Source: Cytophagales bacterium
GTDB lineage: Bacteria > Bacteroidota > Bacteroidia > Cytophagales > Cyclobacteriaceae
Length of the DNA stretch: 35,950 nt
Reading direction: 5' to 3'
Assembly: GCA_027317105.1 (NCBI GenBank)
Contig: DAHVFH010000049.1
Span: 1-35,950 of the forward strand
Shown here piece by piece: positions 1 through 7,902 of the stretch; position 1 is the stretch's first letter, and each line of letters begins with the position of its first letter. Under the pieces are notes generated by a model. It was not told the origin of the DNA. It searched no databases and was given only the letters and a program-made list of their open reading frames with translations. Made by a program: the position numbers and the translations under genes.

Positions 1-1
1 A

Positions 2-154
2 ATCATTGTTAACGTAACACAACTTCTCAGCAACATCGACTTTGGCGGGGCAACATTGACCAATGGAGAAATTCACATCGATGCTGCTACTAATAATGGG
101 TTGCTGAAAGCTTTTGAAACAAATTTTGTTACGTTTACTGAAGCTTCCGAATAG
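2..154 (+). CDS. C-terminal end of an unidentified protein (partial)
   Basis: An open frame runs in from the left edge and stops at TAG 152-154, giving the last 50 residues of a protein whose start lies outside the window. The visible tail is rich in Asn, Thr and Phe (for example NIDFGGATLTNGE and FETNFVTFTE), a composition typical of beta-rich exported proteins. I do not recognise the family, and no sorting signal or lipobox is visible in this piece. It could be the end of a cell-surface or lipid-exposed protein, but that is only a compositional guess. The frame is continuous and the stop is clear, so a real gene end is likely. A decayed transposase fragment follows directly on the opposite strand. 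Confidence 0.5.
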   Translation: MIVNVTQLLSNIDFGGATLTNGEIHIDAATNNGLLKAFETNFVTFTEASE

Positions 155-167
155 AGGTTTCTGGTTT

Positions 168-490
168 TTAAAATTTCGCCTGCGAGAATATAATAGAGTT
201 GGAGAAATAAGTGGATGATTCCCATTGCTTCCTTATAAGATACCGTATCTTCTGCACTTTTGGCCTGCTGTATTGGCGCAGCTCACAGTCAGGTTGGGGC
301 AATGGTTTGAGATAGTTTTTCTCCGTAGATACGAACAACTCCTTACGGCTATACGGAATTTGCTGTAACAGGCATTGGTTTACTTTGACCAAAAGCTCCC
401 ATTGGCATGGTTGAGTTGATCCAAAAAAAAGTCATTTTACTCAGCGGATAAAAGATGCGCTGATAAGACCAGCTTTATAGCTTTTCCACC
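168..490 (-). pseudogene. Decayed IS21-family transposase (istA) fragment
   Basis: Read on the minus strand in shifting frames, this stretch gives consecutive pieces of the C-terminal part of an IS21-type IstA transposase. In order they are GGKAIKLV, then YQRIFYPLSKMTFF in a second frame, then LDQLNHA, then WELLVKVNQ followed by YSRKELF, EKNYLKPLPQ and ELRQYSRPKVQK. These match the family pattern of a TFFSL-ELN block, an SRxELF block and a KPLP block in the right order. At least three frame changes interrupt it, one at a run of eight T (minus strand). The N-terminal helix-turn-helix, the DDE core and istB are absent. It is a non-functional relic marking an old insertion next to the gene ending at 154. 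The longest open piece has no ATG and should not be called as a gene. Confidence 0.7.
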
Positions 491-651
491 AAGGAAGAGA
501 AAATTCTTCAGAGAAGACAAGGGCATTTTTGCTTGCTTAATAAATTTTCTTGCCAAAGAATCCTGCCTTATCGATTTGAATATTGAAGGCGTAGTTTTCA
601 TTTTTCAAATTGTTCTCAGTATTAAACAGACTTCATTGTGAAATTTTTGGG

Positions 652-684
652 TGTTTCTCTACTACAAATTGTAGTAGAGAAACA
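652..684. repeat. Perfect 33-bp palindrome upstream of the secreted nuclease gene
   Basis: Left arm TGTTTCTCTACTACAA (652-667) and right arm TTGTAGTAGAGAAACA (669-684) are perfect reverse complements around a single central A. It lies 94 nt before the start codon at 779. As RNA it would form a stem of about 14 bp with a very small loop. On the plus strand it is followed by ACTCTTTTAAAG, a weak T stretch. It could be a terminator for leftward-lying plus-strand genes, a leader stem-loop, or a repressor operator; the sequence alone does not decide. Confidence 0.75.
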
Positions 685-778
685 ACTCTTTTAAAGATTA
701 AATTACGTCTTGAGGACAATAATTTTTATGTAATCATTCACCTTTGCAAAAGGAAGGCTAAACATAAAATAACAGCGC

Positions 779-3700
779 ATGAAAAAATTCTACGCTTCTT
801 TAAAAATGTATTTCCGCTGCAAACACTATCTAATCCTAATCGGAATTTTGGTTACTCAAATTAGTGCACTTGCTCAAAATGTGGTGATCAGTCAAGTGTA
901 TGGAGGTGGTGGAAATTCTGGCGCTACTTATAAAAATGATTTTATTGAACTCTATAATCCTACGGGTTTTTCTGTGGACTTAACGGGTTGGAGTGTGCAA
1001 TATTCTTCAGCATCTGGAACAACTTGGCAGGTGACAAATCTTTCCGGTTTCATTGCCTCCGGTGGATATTATCTGGTTCAAGAGAAAAATGGATCTGGCG
1101 GCACCGTTGATTTACCAACGCCTGACGCATTAGGAACACTTAACCTCTCTGGAACAAATGGCAAAGTGGCTTTGGTGAATTCTACCACAGCACTTTCGGG
1201 CTGTCCATCAACTGGCTACATTGATCTGGTTGGATTTGGCAGTGCCAATTGTTTTGAAGGATCGGCAGCTACGCCCGTATTGAGCAACACAACTTCGGCT
1301 CAACGGGAAATACCTTGTGTAGATACCAACGACAACGCAAATGATTTTAAAACTGATTCACCCAATCCGCATAGCAGCTCCTCACCACCTTTAAGCGCAG
1401 TGGACTTCACTACTGGTTATCCCAAAATTCAATTTGTAACTTCTTCTGGTTTTAAGATCGTCACTAATCTTGTTGATCTGGGAACTACCTACTTTGTCAT
1501 TTTGCCATCGGGCGAAGGAGCACCAACTTCAGCCCAAGTTAAGAATGGACAAGATGCCAATGGTACAGTGTTGAGCACAAATTTAAAAGGTTCCGTTTCT
1601 GTCACCTCCTCAGCCACAGAATTTACAATTGAGATGACGAATATGGCTGAAAGCACTTCCTATGATATTTATTTTGTGAATGAACAATGTGCCTTATCAA
1701 CCTCACCCGTCTTGGTTCAGGCGACAACGTTAAGCGCTCTGGATGTTACGCCTCCGAACTACACTTCAGGTTATCCAAAAATTCAAAATATCACATCCGA
1801 AGGGTTTCAACTTATTTCTAATCTTGATGAAGTTGGCCATACTTATTTTGTAGTCATACCAAACGGAGCCATCGCCCCTTCTCCAACTCAAGTAAAAGCA
1901 GGTCAAGATGGAAATGGATCAACGCTGGCAAGCAATCTTTACGGACAAATTATTGTATCCAGCCCTTCGACTGATTTTTCAATTGACGTTTCCGCTCTCT
2001 CACCCTCTTCCGATTACAGCATCTATTTAATTTCAGACGATTTGGCTTCAAATCTTCAGACATCCGTTATCCAAATCGATATTGCCACCACCGCACCACC
2101 AGTTTTATTTGAAGAAACCTTCAACACCTGCAATGGCACAGGGTCATTCAGTCAATACAGTGTTGCTGGTGCACAAAGTTGGGGCTGCACGGATTATGGA
2201 AGAAGCTCCTCAGGGATGCGCATGAATGGCTATTCAGGAGGTGCCGTTGAAAACGAAGATTGGCTGATTTCTCCAGTTATCAATCTAAGCCTCAATGCCA
2301 GCTTATCATTCTATTCACAGTTTTCTTTTGCGGGTAGTCCATTGCAGTTAAAAATCTCCACCGACTATACCGGAGAAGGCGATCCAAACGAAGCCAGCTG
2401 GCTCAATCTCAACGGAAACTTTCCCTCGATGGCAGTAGCTTCGTCCAGCAATTCGTTATCAAATTGGACGCTGAGCAACATTGATCTTTCCAGCTACAGC
2501 AATCAAAACGTTTACGTGGCGTTTGTTTACACCTCCTCCGCTACGGCTGCCTCCCGCTGGACGCTCGATGAAATTACGTTTACCAATGCGGTGGCGAGCT
2601 ACTTACAAACTTCACCATCCTCTTTGGTGTTCAATGGCGGTAATACAGTCAAAAATTATTTACTAAAGGGATTTAACCTTGCGAATGATGTAGTCATAAC
2701 TGCACCTTCTAATTTCGGCCTGTCAAAAAACGGCACAGCTTTTTCAAGTTCCATTTCATTTACGGCTGCCGTTGCTAATGCACAGCCAACAGTTTACGTA
2801 CAATTTAATCCACCTACTGGATCCATTGATAAATTTACTGGCGAAATTTCCATTAGCTCTTTAGGCGTGGCAACCGAAAATGTAACAGTAGAGGGTAGGG
2901 ACAAGTCAAAAACACTTGATGTGGTGACCTACAACCTTGAGTTCTTTGGCGCTGACGTAGTAGGCAACGGTGGTGAATTTGGTCCGGCAGATGATCCTTT
3001 ACAAATAAGCAATGTAACAACTGTGATGCAAACCATTGGAGCGGACATTTACGGAGTAGAGGAGATCTCCAATGACGATGCCTTTAATACCTTAGTCTCT
3101 AATCTTGCAGGGTATGATAAAATTGTATCCGATCGGTGGTCGTACTCTTTCAATGGCACTGACGCGAATTTTCCTCCACAAAAAATTGGATTTATCTATA
3201 ATACTTCAACCGTTCAAGTGGTAAGTTCAAGAGTAATGTTTGCTGATCTTTACGATGCTGTTCGCGCAGGCAACAATGCGTTATTGCCGGGCTATCCGAC
3301 TACAGGCGGTAATGCACCTTCCAATTTTTGGTCGTCCGGTAGGTTGCCGTTTATGACAACGTTTGACGTGACGATTAATGGGGTCAAAAAGAGAATTCGT
3401 ATGATTAATATTCATGCCAAATCTGGTTCAGATCAAGCTAGCTACGACCGCAAGCAGTATGACGTGAAAGTTCTTCACGATTCTTTAGTGGCAAATTATC
3501 CGCACGACAATATCATTTTGTTGGGTGATTTTAACGATGACGTAGACACCTCCATTGCTACCGGATTGGAATCTTCTTACAAAATCTTTGTAGCTGATGC
3601 CACTAACTTTAGTACCCTAACTTATGAATTGAGTTTAACCGGAGCGAGCAGTTATCCAAACTCAAATAGCTTTTTAGATCACATTATTATTTCTAACAAG

Positions 3701-4540
3701 CTGACGAGCGAATACGTGAGCAATTCAATCACCATCGAAGATCCACGAGGTTACATTGCCAATTACATTAACACGACTTCCGATCACCTACCCGTCTCTG
3801 CACAGTTGATCATCACAAAAGAAGATCAGACGATAACTTTCGAGCCCATTGCCTCCAAAACTGTTGGCGATGCCGCCTTTACTATTTCAGCAACTTCATC
3901 ATCAGGTCTGCCCATCAGCTTTAGCAGTCCCGATGAAAATAAGGCTACTATAAGTGGTCATACGGCAACGCTGATAGCGGCTGGGGCAGTAACAATAACA
4001 GCAAGCCAAGTAGGCGATGATTATTTTAATGCTGCGCCATCTGTGGAGCAAAGCTTCTGCATTAAACCTGAAAAACCTACGCTGACGATTTCGGGTGAGA
4101 ATTCTGCGTCACCAACACTTACCTCCAGCGCTCCCTCAGGCAACCAGTGGTATTTCAATAACAGTGTTATTTCAGGTGCTACTAGTCCGACATTAGATGT
4201 TGCGGAAGCCGGTACTTATTATGTTGAAGTAAAAGTAGACAGTTGCATTAGTCCGCCTTCCGATAGTTTTCCGGTAATTATTACGGGTGACATTGCTCAA
4301 ACAAAAAGTTCCGTTTCACTTTATCCAAATCCCGCAAACCAATTTATTTTCGTTACCGGGATTGCTGACGAAAATATAGAAGCGCGGGTTACTACGATGT
4401 TAGGGCAATCCAGTCTAATAAAATTTGAACATCAGGCTGACGTACTAAAGGCTGATGTCAGTCAACTGTCTCCAGGTTTTTACATCTTCCAGATCAATCA
4501 GGGAAATATCTTGCACCAAATCAAATTCATCAAGCAATAA
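779..4540 (+). CDS. Secreted T9SS multidomain protein: lamin-tail domain plus endonuclease/exonuclease/phosphatase domain
   Basis: A 1253-aa exported protein. An N-terminal hydrophobic signal (residues about 18-32, ending ALAQN) is followed by a lamin-tail domain (about 33-190, FIELYNPTG and DLTGWSVQY). Next come two tandem copies of a beta domain (about 207-320 and 321-439, each opening with GYPKIQ), a choice-of-anchor/cleaved-adhesin-like domain (441-604) and an Ig-like stretch. The endonuclease/exonuclease/phosphatase domain spans about 713-1010: YNLEFFG, VEEIS, INIHAKSG, LLGDFNDD and SDHLPV carry the expected Asn, Glu, His, Asp-x-Asn and Asp-His metal and catalytic positions. Two further Ig-like domains precede a type A T9SS sorting domain (about 1176-1253, SLYPNPA to IKFIKQ). 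The likely role is extracellular nuclease or phosphodiesterase activity, perhaps for phosphate or nucleotide scavenging; the substrate is inferred. The ATG at 779 begins a standard signal peptide. Confidence 0.88.
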   Translation: MKKFYASLKMYFRCKHYLILIGILVTQISALAQNVVISQVYGGGGNSGATYKNDFIELYNPTGFSVDLTGWSVQYSSASGTTWQVTNLSGFIASGGYYLVQEKNGSGGTVDLPTPDALGTLNLSGTNGKVALVNSTTALSGCPSTGYIDLVGFGSANCFEGSAATPVLSNTTSAQREIPCVDTNDNANDFKTDSPNPHSSSSPPLSAVDFTTGYPKIQFVTSSGFKIVTNLVDLGTTYFVILPSGEGAPTSAQVKNGQDANGTVLSTNLKGSVSVTSSATEFTIEMTNMAESTSYDIYFVNEQCALSTSPVLVQATTLSALDVTPPNYTSGYPKIQNITSEGFQLISNLDEVGHTYFVVIPNGAIAPSPTQVKAGQDGNGSTLASNLYGQIIVSSPSTDFSIDVSALSPSSDYSIYLISDDLASNLQTSVIQIDIATTAPPVLFEETFNTCNGTGSFSQYSVAGAQSWGCTDYGRSSSGMRMNGYSGGAVENEDWLISPVINLSLNASLSFYSQFSFAGSPLQLKISTDYTGEGDPNEASWLNLNGNFPSMAVASSSNSLSNWTLSNIDLSSYSNQNVYVAFVYTSSATAASRWTLDEITFTNAVASYLQTSPSSLVFNGGNTVKNYLLKGFNLANDVVITAPSNFGLSKNGTAFSSSISFTAAVANAQPTVYVQFNPPTGSIDKFTGEISISSLGVATENVTVEGRDKSKTLDVVTYNLEFFGADVVGNGGEFGPADDPLQISNVTTVMQTIGADIYGVEEISNDDAFNTLVSNLAGYDKIVSDRWSYSFNGTDANFPPQKIGFIYNTSTVQVVSSRVMFADLYDAVRAGNNALLPGYPTTGGNAPSNFWSSGRLPFMTTFDVTINGVKKRIRMINIHAKSGSDQASYDRKQYDVKVLHDSLVANYPHDNIILLGDFNDDVDTSIATGLESSYKIFVADATNFSTLTYELSLTGASSYPNSNSFLDHIIISNKLTSEYVSNSITIEDPRGYIANYINTTSDHLPVSAQLIITKEDQTITFEPIASKTVGDAAFTISATSSSGLPISFSSPDENKATISGHTATLIAAGAVTITASQVGDDYFNAAPSVEQSFCIKPEKPTLTISGENSASPTLTSSAPSGNQWYFNNSVISGATSPTLDVAEAGTYYVEVKVDSCISPPSDSFPVIITGDIAQTKSSVSLYPNPANQFIFVTGIADENIEARVTTMLGQSSLIKFEHQADVLKADVSQLSPGFYIFQINQGNILHQIKFIKQ

Positions 4541-4552
4541 GCATTACTTTCA

Positions 4553-4582
4553 CAAGGGGCTTAGAAAACGCTGTAGCCCTTG
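4553..4582. terminator. Possible bidirectional terminator hairpin
   Basis: CAAGGGGCT (4553-4561) and AGCCCTTG (4575-4582) pair with one bulged G around a 13-nt loop. It lies between the convergent secreted nuclease gene and the M20 peptidase gene, 12 nt after the TAA. There is no strong T run, so it is only a modest candidate. Confidence 0.35.
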
Positions 4583-4592
4583 GTTAGATAAA

Positions 4593-5951
4593 TTATTTCT
4601 TACTGAAATGCTGATAAAACGAAACGATCGTTTCAATACCAATTAGAAAATTCTTTACACCATAATGTTCATTGGGCGAGTGGATGGCATCGCTGTCAAG
4701 GCCAAAGCCCATCAATACAGTATCTAATCCTAATTCTTTTTTGAATAACGAAACTATCGGAATGCTACCACCATCGCGTGTAGGGATAGGTGCTTTACCC
4801 CACACCGCTACAAAGGCATCGCTTGCTGCCTTGTAGGCTTTGGAATTAGTCGGTGTGACGGCCGGCTCGCCACCGTGATGTGCTGTCACTTTTACTTTTA
4901 CTGATTTGGGCGCGATGGTCAAAAAATGTTTTGTAAAAAGTTGAGTGATCTCGTGACTATCCTGGTTGGGCACTAATCGCATCGAAATTTTTACAGATGC
5001 CTTGGATGGCAAAACCGTTTTTGCACCTTCGCCAGTATAGCCTCCCCAGATTCCGTTGGCATCCAGCGTTGGGCGGATGCCTGTACGCTCAATAGTTGTA
5101 AATCCTTTTTCTCCTAGCACTTCGTCAATGGCCAGATCTTTTTTGTATTCAATCAAATCAAAAGGCGCTTCATTTAGTTTTTTTCTGTCTGCTTCTGATA
5201 GTTCCACCACCTTATCATAAAATCCGGGAATGGTTACTTTACCATTTTCGTCATGCAAGGAGGCAATCATCTGGCTGAGTACGTTGATTGGGTTGGCCAC
5301 CGCCCCTCCATAAACGCCAGAATGCAAATCGCGATTTGGGCCGGTTACCTCCACTTCCATATAACTCAGTCCACGCAACCCAACGGTAATAGAAGGATGG
5401 TCTAAGGAGATCAGTGATGTGTCAGAAATCAAAATCACGTCCGCTTTTAGCCTTTCTTTATTTTCTTTAACAAAAATTCCAAGGTTATCAGAACCCACTT
5501 CTTCCTCCCCTTCAATCATAAATTTGATGTTGCAAGAAAGCTGGTTCAGCTTCATCATCGCTTCAAAAGCCTTGATGTGCATGTACACCTGACCTTTGTC
5601 ATCGCAGGAACCGCGGGCAAAAATTTTACCGTCTTTGATCACCGGCTCAAAAGGCGGTGAAGTCCAAAGGTTAAGTGGATCAGGCGGTTGCACATCATAA
5701 TGACCATAAACCAAAACGGTAGGCGCTGAATTGCTAATCGTCTTTTGCCCATAAACAATTGGGTGTCCTTTGGTTTCGCAAAGTTCCACCGCATCAGCAC
5801 CAGCGTCTTTTAACTTTTGAACGATAAACTCAGCGGCCTTACGCACATCTGCTTTGTTTCGACTATCGGCACTCACTGATGGAATGCGAAGTAAATCAAA
5901 AAGTTCATCGAGGAAGCGCTGTTGGTTGGATTGGATGTATTGTTTGATCAT
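4593..5951 (-). CDS. M20-family metallo-dipeptidase
   Basis: A 452-aa zinc peptidase of the M20 family, close to the PepV/CNDP-like dipeptidases. The metal ligands are visible: His84 and Asp86 in GHYDVQP, Asp117 in GSCDDKGQ, the Glu cluster 149-151 in EGEEEVGS, Asp177 in LISDT, and His424 in DAIHSPNEH. The dimerisation (lid) domain sits between about 190 and 310, with the conserved DLHSG motif near 208-212. There is no signal peptide, so it should be cytoplasmic and hydrolyse dipeptides or small peptides. It starts 5 nt after the stop of the upstream ParE-type toxin and may be co-transcribed with the toxin-antitoxin pair. Length is normal for the family. Confidence 0.9.
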   Translation of the reverse strand: MIKQYIQSNQQRFLDELFDLLRIPSVSADSRNKADVRKAAEFIVQKLKDAGADAVELCETKGHPIVYGQKTISNSAPTVLVYGHYDVQPPDPLNLWTSPPFEPVIKDGKIFARGSCDDKGQVYMHIKAFEAMMKLNQLSCNIKFMIEGEEEVGSDNLGIFVKENKERLKADVILISDTSLISLDHPSITVGLRGLSYMEVEVTGPNRDLHSGVYGGAVANPINVLSQMIASLHDENGKVTIPGFYDKVVELSEADRKKLNEAPFDLIEYKKDLAIDEVLGEKGFTTIERTGIRPTLDANGIWGGYTGEGAKTVLPSKASVKISMRLVPNQDSHEITQLFTKHFLTIAPKSVKVKVTAHHGGEPAVTPTNSKAYKAASDAFVAVWGKAPIPTRDGGSIPIVSLFKKELGLDTVLMGFGLDSDAIHSPNEHYGVKNFLIGIETIVSFYQHFSKK

Positions 5952-5956
5952 AAATT

Positions 5957-6265
5957 TTATTTGAGAAGAGTTAGGTAGTCGCGGTAACCACTTAAAACTC
6001 GGTGAATCACCACCGCGCTCTGTTCGATCGTGTAAAAAATAATATAGTTATCATGAACCAATGAGTAATACCCTTTATGTGCTAAATCCGGCTCCCTGCG
6101 TTTTGTCCCTAAATACGGATGCGTTGTCAATTGTAGAAATCTTTTCTCTAGTCCATCATAGAAGCTTACCGCTGCCGAGATCTTATCCTCAGCTATGTAA
6201 TCAATGATCTCAGTAATGTCTTCATCCGCGATAGGAAGAAAATGAAGTTCAAATTCCTTTTTCAT
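5957..6265 (-). CDS. ParE/RelE-superfamily toxin
   Basis: A 102-aa basic protein with the ParE/RelE layout: an N-terminal beta strand (LHFLPIADEDI), two helices with the typical DYIAEDKISAA and FYDGLEKRF pattern, then TTHPYLGTKR and a C-terminal sheet (YYSLVHDNYIIFYTIE, VVIHRVLSGYRDY). The pattern P-x-L-G plus R-x-L is characteristic of ParE-like toxins. Its ATG lies inside the end of the upstream antitoxin gene (17-nt overlap), the usual toxin-antitoxin gene order. The target (gyrase as for ParE, or ribosome-dependent mRNA cleavage as for RelE) cannot be told from the sequence; the helix pair looks more ParE-like. The reading frame is intact. Confidence 0.85.
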   Translation of the reverse strand: MKKEFELHFLPIADEDITEIIDYIAEDKISAAVSFYDGLEKRFLQLTTHPYLGTKRREPDLAHKGYYSLVHDNYIIFYTIEQSAVVIHRVLSGYRDYLTLLK

Positions 6266-6524
6266 TCAGGCGTTTGTGAATACCTGCTGAAACTTCTTTT
6301 AGTGTTTTACGCTTCGCACCTGAGGCTAACTGAGCCTGCGCCACGGATAACTTAGCAATCAAATCCATTTTGGCTTTCATCGAACGGTAATGAGCAACGG
6401 ACATTAACACCATGTCTCCTTCTCCATTTTTAGTAATGAATATAGGTTCATGCGATTGATGAGCCAATATTGAAATTTCATTGGATTTATTTCGTAAATC
6501 CGAAATAGGTTTAATGATTGCCAT
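6249..6524 (-). CDS. Phd/YefM-family antitoxin
   Basis: A 91-aa antitoxin. The N-terminal Phd/YefM fold is recognisable (IKPISDLRNKSNEISILAHQ, then PIFITKNGEGDMVLMS and HYRSMKAKMDL), and the C-terminal tail after about residue 60 is the likely toxin-binding segment. The family binds its own promoter as dimers and neutralises the partner toxin encoded just downstream. The promoter lies immediately upstream with a TATCA-N6-TGATA inverted repeat inside its spacer, fitting autoregulation. The start ATG is 4 nt after the -7 box, so the transcript may be leaderless. Confidence 0.85.
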   Translation of the reverse strand: MAIIKPISDLRNKSNEISILAHQSHEPIFITKNGEGDMVLMSVAHYRSMKAKMDLIAKLSVAQAQLASGAKRKTLKEVSAGIHKRLNEKGI

Positions 6525-6528
6525 GTAT

Positions 6529-6563
6529 CAAAATTATATCACTATTATGATAATACCAAAAAA
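6529..6563 (-). promoter_or_regulatory. Antitoxin promoter with embedded operator
   Basis: On the minus strand TTTTTTGG (6563-6556) is followed by a 20-nt spacer and TAATTTTG (6536-6529), matching the Bacteroidota consensus TTTG/TAnnTTTG. The spacer contains TATCA-CTATTA-TGATA (plus-strand 6537-6552), an inverted repeat well placed for antitoxin or complex binding. Only 4 nt separate the -7 box from the ATG. Confidence 0.65.
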
Positions 6564-6565
6564 GA

Positions 6566-7753
6566 TCACATGTTCCTTTTCAATTCTGTCTCTTCCTTAA
6601 AAAACAAAATAAAATAAACCAGCACACCAGCGGCAATATAAGCCGGCACTAACCAAATATTTTCCCAAAGGTGCGTTCCATTTATAGTGTAATGATCGGT
6701 GGTGAAGCCGGAGAACCAGGTGCCAATAAACATTCCCAATCCATAAGTGGCAAAGGTGAACAAGCCCTGTGCAGCATTCTTGATTTTCTCACCTGCCTTT
6801 TTCTCGGTGTACATATATCCCGTCACAAAAAAGAAATCATAACAAACACCATGAAGGATGATGCCTGCGTAAAGCATCCAAACATTGGCCTCCATGTTTC
6901 CAAAAGCGAAACAAACATACCTGAGTATCCAGGCAAGCATGCCGAGTAATAAAATTTTCTTGACTCCAATGCTGTTGAAAAGAAAGGGAATGGCGAGAAT
7001 AAATACCGCCTCTGAAATCTGACCCATTATCATTTTGCTAGCCGCGTTCTCCATCCCTAAATCGTTGAGGAATAAATTAGCAAAGCCATAATAAAAGGAA
7101 AGCGGAATGCACACTAAAATTGCGGCTATGAAAAAAATCAAATAGGATTTGTTTTTAAACAGCACAAAAGCTTCCGTACCAATTGCGCTTTCAGATGACT
7201 TTCCTTTTGGAGGGGTATTCGGCAAGGCAAAAGAGATCACTCCCAAACCCACCGATGCGATAGCCGCCATATAAAACGTGGCGGGCGTTTTTTCGATGGT
7301 CAACGCGCCAATCATCAATCCGGCTATGATCCAACCGACTGTTCCAAACACTCGGATCCATGGAAATTGCTTGCCCGGATCGGTCATTTGACCAAAAGCA
7401 ATACTATTGCTTAAGGCGATGGTAGGCATATAGAGCAGCGAGTAAAGAACAATGATCCAATAGAAGAAGGTATTATCAGAAATTTGTGTAGCCAAATAAA
7501 GCAGTGCGCCTCCTAAAATATGAAGCACACCCATGATGCGTTGTGCCGCAAAAAAGCGGTCCGCTACCATGCCAATAAAGAAAGGCGAAATCATCGTTGC
7601 GATGGCCAGTGCGCTGTATGCGGCTCCAATCTGAATGCCGTTGGATTGAAGAAACACCGACATATACGTACCCATCGTCACATACCAAGCGCCCCAGATA
7701 AAATATTGGAGCAGCATCATCAAGGATAGCTTGGCGAAAATGGATTGGCTCAT
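6566..7753 (-). CDS. MFS nucleoside:H+ symporter family permease
   Basis: A 395-aa inner-membrane permease with about 12 hydrophobic segments, of the nucleoside/H+ symporter branch of the major facilitator superfamily (NupG/XapB type). The N-terminus MMLLQYFIWGAWYVTMGTYM is the hallmark of this branch in Bacteroidota, and FGTVGWI with PGKQFPWIRVFG appear at the central loop. It likely imports nucleosides or a related small sugar conjugate; the exact substrate is unknown. The ATG overlaps the stop of a 50-aa ORF lying between it and gldB (ATGA overlap), which suggests translational coupling. Its 3' end is followed closely by the toxin-antitoxin promoter, so readthrough into that module is possible. 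Confidence 0.85.
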   Translation of the reverse strand: MSQSIFAKLSLMMLLQYFIWGAWYVTMGTYMSVFLQSNGIQIGAAYSALAIATMISPFFIGMVADRFFAAQRIMGVLHILGGALLYLATQISDNTFFYWIIVLYSLLYMPTIALSNSIAFGQMTDPGKQFPWIRVFGTVGWIIAGLMIGALTIEKTPATFYMAAIASVGLGVISFALPNTPPKGKSSESAIGTEAFVLFKNKSYLIFFIAAILVCIPLSFYYGFANLFLNDLGMENAASKMIMGQISEAVFILAIPFLFNSIGVKKILLLGMLAWILRYVCFAFGNMEANVWMLYAGIILHGVCYDFFFVTGYMYTEKKAGEKIKNAAQGLFTFATYGLGMFIGTWFSGFTTDHYTINGTHLWENIWLVPAYIAAGVLVYFILFFKEETELKRNM

Positions 7754-7902
7754 CGTTCTAATTTTCCTTGAACGTAGAGAATAATTTTTGATTTGGCAAC
7801 GAAGATATTGCCCTGCTCAATTAGCAAGAGATCAATTTCACCAGCGCTAGGTAGCCTTGTACTAATCCATTTCCGGCCTATACTTGGATCCCCTGAATAC
7901 AT
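7750..7902 (-). CDS. Small 50-aa ORF overlapping gldB and the permease gene
   Basis: An ATG-initiated 50-codon frame begins inside the last 41 nt of gldB and ends in TGA that overlaps the permease ATG as ATGA. The product starts MYSGDPSIGRKW and continues with LPSAGEIDLLLIEQGNIF and ends QGKLER. It has an ordinary amino-acid mix with alternating hydrophobic residues, unlike a random frame, and it fills the whole gldB-permease gap exactly. I do not recognise it. It may be a genuine small gene, or the intact tail of a larger lost gene. Overlaps at both ends suggest it is translated in step with its neighbours. Confidence 0.45.
   Translation of the reverse strand: MYSGDPSIGRKWISTRLPSAGEIDLLLIEQGNIFVAKSKIILYVQGKLER

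Noticed and set aside
610..864. 84-aa plus-strand ORF overlapping the secreted protein start
   Set aside because: It runs through the 33-bp palindrome and into the signal peptide in another frame; Cys/Lys-rich with no protein-like pattern.
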